Positions 52,916-58,129 of a stretch of DNA of 58,129 nt are shown here, piece by piece (positions within the stretch are counted from its first letter, which is position 1; each line of letters opens with the position of its first letter). Below the pieces are notes generated by a model. The model did no database searches. It had not been told where the DNA came from and saw only the letters and a program-made list of their open reading frames with translations. The stretch comes from JAMCZU01 sp964479405 (lineage in GTDB: Bacteria; Patescibacteriota; UBA1384; UBA12157; JAENIV01): positions 1-58,129 of the forward strand of contig CAYZMA010000002.1 in NCBI GenBank assembly GCA_964479405.1, given 5' to 3'. Both the position numbers and the translations under genes were made by a program.

Positions 52916-54106
52916 ATTTTCTTCCAAAACTCTATAAAAATTGTCATCAGAGAATTGTCTGATTGCCAGTTGACGAGCATTTTGGGAGAATTTTTTTAAT
53001 TTTTGAGGGTTCTGATAAAGTTCTAAAATTGCCTTGGCAAGCATTTGACTATCACCCGGAGCCACAACAATCCCAACTTGATTTTTTTCAATCAATTCTT
53101 TAAGATTTTTACCGGCGCAGGCGACAATTGGCTTACCGCAACCAAGGTATTCCGAAGTTTTGGTCGGTAAAGCATTGTCGGAAAAGAATTTGTTTTTGGA
53201 AAGCGAAATAATGCCTAAATCGGCCGCATTAATCAGTTCAACAATTTTTTCCGTTGGCTGGCTGTTGATAAAAGACATATTTTTTAGTTTGGCATTTTCG
53301 GCGGCAGTAATAAGGTTACCTTTGTCCTCACCCTCGCCAACCATTAATATCTTTATTTTTGGGTATTTTTTTAAAATTGATGCTGCTTCAATCACAGTTT
53401 TAAGATTTTGAACTTGAGTCAGAGAGCCAACATAAATAATGATAAAATCTTGGGGAAGAAGACCAAGTTTTTGCCGATTTATTTTTATAGGTTTAAAAAT
53501 ATTGGTATTAACCGTATTAAGGAGGGCCACAACTTTATTTTGGGGTGTACCCATTTCAATAATTGTTTGGCGGATTTCTTCGGTAGCGCAAAAGATTTTA
53601 TTGGCGCGAAGATAATAGTATTTTTCTAAATTTTTAAGAATTTTTTTGATCAAACCATTACTTTTATAACCCAGTTCAAAAGCGGAATCTGGCCAAAGGT
53701 CGCGGACATCAAAAATAAATTTACCTCCGCCTATTCGCCGGGCAAAAAGACCGGCTAGTCCGGAGAAAAAATTGGGTGAAGAGACAATAACTAAGTCAAA
53801 AGTGGGCATAAAAAGAACAGCGACGCAACATGAAAAAACAAACATCAAATGATTAAAGGTTCTTTTAATAAAACCCATATTTGGGGTAGGAAAATCCCAA
53901 ACGCGAAAAATTTTAACATTATTTTCAAAAGATTTGACCCACAATTGACCACGATATTCTTTAGGTAATATACCGGTGGGATACGAGGGTAGACTAGTTA
54001 AAACCGTGACATTATGTTTTTTAGCTAAAAATTCAGCCATTCTAACCATTCGTTTAACTGGCGATTTAATTGGCTGATACCAATGGCTAATGAGAAGTAT
54101 TTTCAT
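52907..54106 (-). CDS. GT4 family glycosyltransferase (WcaI/WbuB-like)
   Basis: A 399-residue GT-B enzyme. The start LLISHWYQPIKSPVKRM, LTSLPSYPTG, the RDLWPDSAFELG block (about 140-151) and ALPTKTSEYLGCGKPIVACA (about 309-328) follow the WcaI/WbuB pattern. A hydrophobic patch near 88-101 may dock it to the membrane. It overlaps the DUF2304 gene by 4 nt and is the last gene of the minus-strand group that begins with the GT2 at 55347. Confidence 0.83.
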   Translation of the reverse strand: MKILLISHWYQPIKSPVKRMVRMAEFLAKKHNVTVLTSLPSYPTGILPKEYRGQLWVKSFENNVKIFRVWDFPTPNMGFIKRTFNHLMFVFSCCVAVLFMPTFDLVIVSSPNFFSGLAGLFARRIGGGKFIFDVRDLWPDSAFELGYKSNGLIKKILKNLEKYYYLRANKIFCATEEIRQTIIEMGTPQNKVVALLNTVNTNIFKPIKINRQKLGLLPQDFIIIYVGSLTQVQNLKTVIEAASILKKYPKIKILMVGEGEDKGNLITAAENAKLKNMSFINSQPTEKIVELINAADLGIISLSKNKFFSDNALPTKTSEYLGCGKPIVACAGKNLKELIEKNQVGIVVAPGDSQMLAKAILELYQNPQKLKKFSQNARQLAIRQFSDDNFYRVLEENLL

Positions 54107-54456
54107 TTTCTTTTCTTAACATTCTTTAAGGCCAAAGCTCTTACAAGTCTGGTGATTTCTTTTTCTTGTTCATTACTTTTGACATAAAGACGATAAGTGG
54201 CGTAAAAAAGAGCAACAATACTTAAGAAAAACATGGCATCATTGCCCCTCTCCATGCCGAGCATTTTAGCTAAAAAGTTTGTTTTACCGGGGATAAAAAC
54301 TAAAAGAATCATCAATGCCCAAACAAACGACCAAAAAATTAACTCTTTGTAATTTAAATCTTTACTTCTAAATCTAATTAAAACTCGCGACCAAGCAAAA
54401 ATGGCAAATAGGGTAAAGATAATTTTTATTAGAGCTAAACCGCCAAAAATATGCAT
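54103..54456 (-). CDS. DUF2304 small membrane protein
   Basis: A 117-residue protein with three membrane helices (about 8-26, 40-56, 72-92) and the cytoplasmic tail EKEITRLVRALAL that is typical of DUF2304. These proteins are commonly found next to polyprenyl-phosphate GT2 enzymes and are thought to assist them. Here the GT2 lies about 200 bp upstream on the same strand and a GT4 overlaps downstream. GGGRGNDAMFF-like residues (RGNDAMFF) match the family core. Confidence 0.8.
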   Translation of the reverse strand: MHIFGGLALIKIIFTLFAIFAWSRVLIRFRSKDLNYKELIFWSFVWALMILLVFIPGKTNFLAKMLGMERGNDAMFFLSIVALFYATYRLYVKSNEQEKEITRLVRALALKNVKKRK

Positions 54457-54468
54457 GAAATAAAATTT

Positions 54469-54581
54469 CCAATTATTCTAATTAATCTAATTGACCTAAT
54501 AAACTTCTAATTTCTAAAATTATTTTTGGATATTTTAACATTAGATATTAGGATTTGATTAGAATAATTAGGTTAATTGGG
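54469..54581. repeat. long AT-rich imperfect inverted repeat
   Basis: A left arm starting CCAATTATTCTAATTAATC and a right arm ending GAATAATTAGGTTAATTGGG are complementary over much of their length. The repeated ATTAGAATAATTAG word is the same as in the nested palindrome at 2478-2617, so it is a dispersed element with copies near both ends of the locus. Confidence 0.7.
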
Positions 54582-54607
54582 ATTTGGGAATTTATTGTTT
54601 ACTTACT

Positions 54608-54655
54608 AAAAAATCTTCTATATTTCGGAATATTGAAATTCCGCGACGATTTTTT
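54608..54655 (-). terminator. hairpin terminator after the GT2 gene
   Basis: Read on the minus strand, AAAAAATC pairs with GATTTTTT (plus-strand 54648-54655 with 54608-54615), enclosing CGGAAT-TTCAAT-ATTCCG. The outer arms end in a T-run in both directions, so it can work as a bidirectional terminator. It separates the GT2 gene from DUF2304, allowing them to be transcribed independently. Confidence 0.55.
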
Positions 54656-54660
54656 AAAAT

Positions 54661-55347
54661 TCACTTTGAAAAAAATCGTCTATATATTAACTTAGATATT
54701 ATTCTGAAACCATTAATGTTTTTTTGCCCTTTTCCCAAAGAGTATTTAGTATAAATGCTAGTGATGGGCACTTCAAGTAATTTTAAATTGTTTCGGTTAA
54801 TTTCATAGAAAAATTCAGAAGAAACCTCCATTTTGTTTGACTGAAGGTCAATTAGGTCAATGGCTTTGCGATTGAACGCGCGGAGACCCGATTGCGAATC
54901 AGTCGTCCACACCCAAAAGAAAAAGAAGGTAATTAAGTTTAGACCCCAAATACCAATAATTCTGTACCAAGGCATGCCGTCGGTTTTTTTTAGGCGCGAG
55001 CCAATAACAACATCGGCTTTTTTTTGAGTTAGAGGTTTTAAAACCGGCCAAATATCTTCCTGATTGTGTTGACCGTCGGCATCAAAAGTTAGAAGCAAGT
55101 CAAAATTATTTCTTCTGATGTATTCAAAACCGGTCCCTAAGGCGCCACCTAAACCGCGATTAAGATCGTGCTCAATGACAATTACTTTTAATTTTTGGGC
55201 AATTTCAACTGTTTTGTCTTTTGAGCCGTCGGAAATAACAATAATTTGCGTTTGACTAATTTTAGGAAAGCGACGGGGGATTGATTTAATAACTTTTGCT
55301 AAAGTTTTTTCTTCATTGTAAGCCGGAATAAGAATTGCCAGTTTCAT
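54661..55347 (-). CDS. GT2 polyprenyl-phosphate glycosyltransferase (DPM1-like)
   Basis: A 228-residue enzyme from ATG 55347; the frame runs 16 codons further upstream but those do not belong to the fold. Motifs are ILIPAYNEE (5-13), VISDGSKD (37-44), FDADGQH (88-94) and GSRLKK. Without a long C-terminal membrane part, only a hydrophobic stretch near 130-145, it would transfer a hexose or HexNAc to polyprenyl phosphate on the inner face. The flipped product would then feed the GT-C-like enzymes at 46285-52915. The DUF2304 partner supports this. Confidence 0.85.
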   Translation of the reverse strand: MKLAILIPAYNEEKTLAKVIKSIPRRFPKISQTQIIVISDGSKDKTVEIAQKLKVIVIEHDLNRGLGGALGTGFEYIRRNNFDLLLTFDADGQHNQEDIWPVLKPLTQKKADVVIGSRLKKTDGMPWYRIIGIWGLNLITFFFFWVWTTDSQSGLRAFNRKAIDLIDLQSNKMEVSSEFFYEINRNNLKLLEVPITSIYTKYSLGKGQKNINGFRIISKLIYRRFFSK

Positions 55348-55420
55348 GGTGTTTTTAATATATGATATAAAAAAATAAAATGACAGTTTCGTCAAGGGTA
55401 TGGATAGTGAGACTAAAATT

Positions 55421-55429
55421 TGCTAAAAT
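55421..55429 (+). promoter_or_regulatory. extended -10 promoter of tRNA-Ser(TGA)
   Basis: TGCTAAAAT at 55421-55429 fits an extended -10 box (TG-N-TAAAAT) ending 10 nt before the mature tRNA start. No convincing -35 box is seen. Confidence 0.45.
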
Positions 55430-55439
55430 GTGTTTGTAT

Positions 55440-55526
55440 GGAAGGGTCGCATAGCGGACTAGTGCGCCTGTCTTGAAAACAGGTGATCATGCAAGTGATC
55501 CGTGAGTTCGAATCTCACCCCTTCCG
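55440..55526 (+). tRNA. tRNA-Ser(TGA)
   Basis: A complete class II tRNA. The acceptor stem is GGAAGGG/CCCTTCC and the anticodon arm is CCTGT-CTTGAAA-ACAGG with anticodon TGA, reading UCA serine codons. A long variable arm is formed by GATCA and TGATC, and the T-arm is GTGAG-TTCGAAT-CTCAC. The CCA end is not encoded, unlike the other tRNA-Ser of this window. Confidence 0.95.
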
Positions 55527-55587
55527 TATATTTTGGGTATGTTTTATAAATAGTAATTTTTAGGCTTAGCAAGGGATAATTTCATAA

Positions 55588-55614
55588 CTTGATATTCCAA
55601 TTTGGAACATCAAG
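55588..55614 (+). promoter_or_regulatory. hairpin in the leader of the next gene
   Basis: A 12-bp stem with one mismatch (55588-55599 with 55603-55614) and a 3-nt loop lies 36 nt before the ATG at 55651. No T-run follows, so it is not an intrinsic terminator. It could be a protein-binding operator or an mRNA-stability element. Confidence 0.5.
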
Positions 55615-55650
55615 ATGGAGAGGAACTAGAAAAAACCTAGGAGTTAAATT

Positions 55651-57324
55651 ATGACAAATAATCAAGATTGGGAAAATTTAAACGAACAAGAACTTATTGA
55701 AATTCTCAAAAATGGTAAAATTAATGAAAAAAATATTGATGAATTTATGAAAGTCTTGGAGAAAAAAGGAATGAACGGTTCAATTATGCGTGTTGATAAC
55801 TTAGCACCAGAAGAAGAAAAGGCATTGAAGGAATATCTTGATTATCATAAAAATATACCAAAGAATCCGCAAAGTCCAAAAGAAATTTCTCAGGCGATAA
55901 AAGTTTTATCAGATTCTGTGGCTAGTTTAGAAAGTCTTAAAAAGGCGATTATTACTTTAGCTCATACTGGTAAGCTTGATGCTTATGAAGCGCTTGAAAA
56001 TTATGCTCAAAATCCTCGTAAGGAACTTTCAATCTGGCTTCAACAGGCTCTTCAGGAATGTAAAATGTTTTTAAAAAGCGATCTTTTGGATCGACCAGTA
56101 GTTGAAAAAGGAGACATAGAATCTGTTAGTTTGGGTAATGAAGTTTTAGCCAATGATTTTTTTCAGGATTTTTTGACTTTCTTAAAATCTTTGAAAGAAC
56201 ATCCTCTAGAGCTGACGGTAAATAATAACTTACAACTCAAAGAAATTGAAAAGTTGGGTAAGATTTTCAAGACTGATATTTACCACCGTTCAGAAAAAGG
56301 CGAGGTTCTTTTTCCTATAAGAAGCGAAGAGGAGGTATTTCATCTCCAATTTATTCGAGTTTTGGGAAAAATTATGAAACTCTCTACTCAACGTAAAAAT
56401 AAGTTAAAAATTACTCGTTTTGGGCTCAAGTTTTTAGAATTTTCGCCATTTGAACAATTTGTTGATATTATACTTAATTATTTAGGGGAATACAATTGGG
56501 CTTATTTAAGGTCTTATGCTGGACACAATTCAAAGTCAATCCCCGAAGTTCTACAAAAAAATCAAGGGTTGATTTACTCAAGGTTAATGTTTGAAAAAGA
56601 CTGGTTAGATTTTAAAAATTTTGCCAAGTTTTTAAAAAAAGAACTAGCTTTAACTTGGGATTATATTGATGGTGAAATTGAGACTTTGTTAGTTAAAGAT
56701 TTAGCGCGCTTTGGGCTTATTGAATACGAAGAAAAGAAAAAATTAAAGGGTTATTTTGAAGAAGTTTCGAAATTTCGTTTGACAAAGTTGGGAAGATTAA
56801 TTATCCCGATGTATTTAGAAACCTACAATCCGCCCGTTGCACTTCCTAAGGGCAAAAATATTAATGTGGTTTTGCCGACGATTAAACTAAAATATCTTGA
56901 TAAAGGAAAGAATGTTCCTAAACGTCCAGATGCTCGCTGTCACTTTTGTGACAAAACTAATATTGTTATTGGTGCTTATTTAGATACTTATACTAATAGT
57001 CCAAAAGTTGTTTGTGAGGATTGTGCGATTGATAATTATCAAAAAGATTTTGGCTATAAAACGCGTGAAATTGCGATGGCTCGTCGCCGTCGGATGTTTG
57101 ATGTGACTTATTTATTTTTTGAGATGGTTCTAGACCAATATTTAGCTCAAAATAAAATGCCTTTTATTGAAAATATAAATGAAGTAGAATATGATCGTTT
57201 AATGAACTTGTCTCGAGAAGTATTTAACGCATCTCTTAGCCGGCAAGAGAAAATTGAGCTTGAGGAAACTTACAATCAGTCGGAAATAGAAGAAAGACTT
57301 AGAGAATTGCTTAAAAATATCTAA
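55651..57324 (+). CDS. unrecognised protein with C-terminal zinc ribbon
   Basis: A 557-residue soluble protein I do not recognise. AGGAG stands before the ATG. The first 170 residues are helical and charged, with a HEAT-like stretch near 110-150. The middle has a possible winged-helix region (about 340-395: DLARFGLIEYEE, FRLTKLGRLII). A zinc ribbon is clear: C430-x2-C433 and C455-x2-C458, followed by the basic ARRRRMF and an acidic coiled end. A nucleic-acid-binding or regulatory role is possible but not shown. It lies between two tRNA-Ser genes, next to an ORF6N gene. Confidence 0.75.
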   Translation: MTNNQDWENLNEQELIEILKNGKINEKNIDEFMKVLEKKGMNGSIMRVDNLAPEEEKALKEYLDYHKNIPKNPQSPKEISQAIKVLSDSVASLESLKKAIITLAHTGKLDAYEALENYAQNPRKELSIWLQQALQECKMFLKSDLLDRPVVEKGDIESVSLGNEVLANDFFQDFLTFLKSLKEHPLELTVNNNLQLKEIEKLGKIFKTDIYHRSEKGEVLFPIRSEEEVFHLQFIRVLGKIMKLSTQRKNKLKITRFGLKFLEFSPFEQFVDIILNYLGEYNWAYLRSYAGHNSKSIPEVLQKNQGLIYSRLMFEKDWLDFKNFAKFLKKELALTWDYIDGEIETLLVKDLARFGLIEYEEKKKLKGYFEEVSKFRLTKLGRLIIPMYLETYNPPVALPKGKNINVVLPTIKLKYLDKGKNVPKRPDARCHFCDKTNIVIGAYLDTYTNSPKVVCEDCAIDNYQKDFGYKTREIAMARRRRMFDVTYLFFEMVLDQYLAQNKMPFIENINEVEYDRLMNLSREVFNASLSRQEKIELEETYNQSEIEERLRELLKNI

Positions 57325-57325
57325 G

Positions 57326-57829
57326 ATGAAAGATTTAATTGTTCAAGAAATAATTGAGCAAAAGATTTATTTAATTCGGGGTCAAAAAGTGATGCTGGAC
57401 CACGATTTAGCTGTGCTTTATGAAGTACCGACAAAACGATTAAATGAGCAGGTTAAAAGAAATAAGAAAAGATTTCCTAATGATTTTATGTTTTTGCTAA
57501 CTTGGGATGAAACAATAGGTTTAAGGTCGCAATTTGCGACCTTAAAGGATAAAGAACATAAAAAATATCGTCCTTATGCTTTTACAGAACCGGGGGTGGC
57601 GATGCTCTCAAGTGTTCTTAATTCTGATAGAGCAATCCAAGTCAATATTCAAATTATTAGAACATTTATCAAACTAAGAAAACTTTTGGCAACCCACCAA
57701 GATTTACTAAAGAAAATTGAAGAAATGGAAAAAAGATATGACAAACAATTTAGAATTGTTTTCCAGATAATGCGAGGACTAACTGATTCGCCCAAAGAAT
57801 CGGGCAAAAAAATTGGTTTCCAACCGTAA
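57326..57829 (+). CDS. ORF6N-domain protein
   Basis: A 167-residue protein that starts one base after the zinc-ribbon gene. The N-terminal 90 residues match the ORF6N domain closely: IYLIRGQKVMLDHDLAVLY, RFPNDFMFLLT, GLRSQFATLK, FTEPGVAMLSSVLNSDRAI and NIQIIRTFIKLR. A coiled-coil-like C-terminus follows. ORF6N proteins bind DNA and are typical of phages and mobile islands, where the domain is often joined to antirepressor-type domains. Here no such second domain is present. Confidence 0.9.
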   Translation: MKDLIVQEIIEQKIYLIRGQKVMLDHDLAVLYEVPTKRLNEQVKRNKKRFPNDFMFLLTWDETIGLRSQFATLKDKEHKKYRPYAFTEPGVAMLSSVLNSDRAIQVNIQIIRTFIKLRKLLATHQDLLKKIEEMEKRYDKQFRIVFQIMRGLTDSPKESGKKIGFQP

Positions 57830-57858
57830 CTTTACTGGTCAAAAAGGGAAAAAAGGGA

Positions 57859-57864
57859 TATACT
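57859..57864 (+). promoter_or_regulatory. -10 box of tRNA-Ser(GCT)
   Basis: TATACT at 57859-57864 is close to the -10 consensus and ends 10 nt before the tRNA. A good -35 box is not seen. Confidence 0.4.
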
Positions 57865-57874
57865 TAAAATACGG

Positions 57875-57965
57875 GGAGAGGTCGCATAGTTGGCTTAGTG
57901 CAGCTTCCTGCTAAGAAGCTGACCTCGCAAGGGGTCCGTGGGTTCGAATCCCACCCTCTCCGCCA
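57875..57965 (+). tRNA. tRNA-Ser(GCT)
   Basis: A complete class II tRNA with encoded CCA (57963-57965). The acceptor stem is GGAGAGG/CCTCTCC and the anticodon arm GCTTC-CTGCTAA-GAAGC has anticodon GCT for AGC/AGU serine codons. The variable arm is GACCTC-GCAA-GGGGTC and the T-arm GTGGG-TTCGAAT-CCCAC. Confidence 0.95.
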
Positions 57966-58129
57966 ATTTTCACTTTTTGTGAAATCGTAAGAAACAGCCT
58001 CGGCGCAAAGCGCCTCGGCATGGTATTTTTCCGCAATTTTGAAGGCATTTTTGAAATCGCACGCCAGCGTGCGGTCGGCAATGCGGAAGTTCGAACCAAT
58101 CTTTTTGAGAAAATCCCGAATCCGTTCGG
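57966..58129. other. gene-free end with two GC-rich hairpins
   Basis: I see no gene in these 164 bases. There are two perfect hairpins, GGCGC-AAA-GCGCC (58002-58014) and CGCACGC-CA-GCGTGCG (58058-58073), and GCCTCGGC occurs on both sides of the first. The base composition is richer in GC than the rest of the window. It may be a repeat family or the end of a gene outside the window. Confidence 0.5.

Noticed and set aside
55504..57965. tRNA 3' ends as att sites of an integrated element
   Set aside because: The two tRNA-Ser 3' ends share only the conserved T-arm words; there is no longer direct repeat and no integrase gene between them.
57911..58099. Minus-strand 62-residue ORF ending in GGEGGIRTHG...
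   Set aside because: It reads through the complement of tRNA-Ser(GCT). The GEGGIRTHG phrase is the well-known false translation of class II tRNA-Ser genes, not a protein.
1..58129. Alternative genetic code (TGA as glycine or tryptophan)
   Set aside because: TGA is used repeatedly as a clean stop at ATGA junctions with proteins of normal length, so the standard code fits.

Overview
The window is a roughly 55 kb cell-surface glycan biosynthesis locus. It is very AT-rich, tightly packed, and almost all on the + strand with 1-30 bp overlaps or ATGA junctions. It starts with a lone TIM-barrel gene and ends with two serine tRNA genes. TGA is used as a normal stop, so the standard bacterial code applies. 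The gene style (AT-rich, many GT4/GT2 enzymes, large GT-C-like membrane proteins, a DUF2304 protein beside a polyprenyl-phosphate GT2, an ORF6N gene, short REP-like palindromes) fits an uncultivated bacterium such as a Patescibacteria/CPR member. That placement is an inference; no taxonomic marker gene is present.

Layout. 1-1.27 kb: promoter, xylose-isomerase-like TIM-barrel gene and its own intrinsic terminator. 1.4-5.2 kb: Gfo/Idh/MocA dehydrogenase, LbH N-acetyltransferase and DegT aminotransferase (WbpB/WbpD/WbpE-like), with a methyltransferase in between. 5.2-19 kb: a chimeric gene remnant, a WbpP-like epimerase, a Wzx flippase, five methyltransferases counting the one at 3.3 kb, a Wzm/Wzt ABC exporter, an acyltransferase, two GT4s and a GT39-like membrane enzyme. 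19-22 kb: a three-gene UDP-L-6-deoxy-HexNAc set (RmlD-like reductase, FnlA-like dehydratase with an MxxxK active site, FnlC-like epimerase). 22-27.6 kb: a GT2-GT4 fusion and further GTs. 27.7-35 kb: an amidotransferase / deacetylase / epimerase / aminotransferase / epimerase / phosphoesterase / ATP-grasp subcluster. 35-45.5 kb: GTs, a second Wzx, a GT4-GT4 fusion, UDP-HexNAc 6-dehydrogenase (WbpA-like) and 2-epimerase (WbpI-like). 45.5-55.4 kb: an opposing transglutaminase-like gene, three tandem paralogous giant membrane proteins, and a minus-strand group of GT4, DUF2304 and polyprenyl-phosphate GT2. 55.4-58.1 kb: tRNA-Ser(TGA), an unrecognised zinc-ribbon protein, an ORF6N protein, tRNA-Ser(GCT).

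How it works together. WbpA, WbpB, WbpE, WbpD and WbpI homologues are all present, though split about 37 kb apart. They could make UDP-GlcNAc(3NAc)A and UDP-ManNAc(3NAc)A. An AsnB-like amidotransferase could turn such uronic acids into uronamides. A second path gives a UDP-L-6-deoxy-HexNAc, probably L-QuiNAc or L-RhaNAc rather than L-FucNAc. About a dozen cytoplasmic GTs would assemble the chains, methyltransferases and an acyltransferase would decorate them, and both Wzx-type and ABC-type export are encoded. The 3' end looks like a lipid-linked-sugar / GT-C module working on the outer face of the membrane. I saw no initiating sugar-phosphate transferase and no obvious Wzy or ligase.

Most notable: a chimeric methyltransferase/GT2 remnant; one GT4 module fused to two different partners; a heptanucleotide tandem repeat inside the wbpI-like gene that could switch it by slippage; REP-like palindromes that have entered coding sequence; and an unrecognised gene next to an ORF6N gene between two tRNA-Ser genes.
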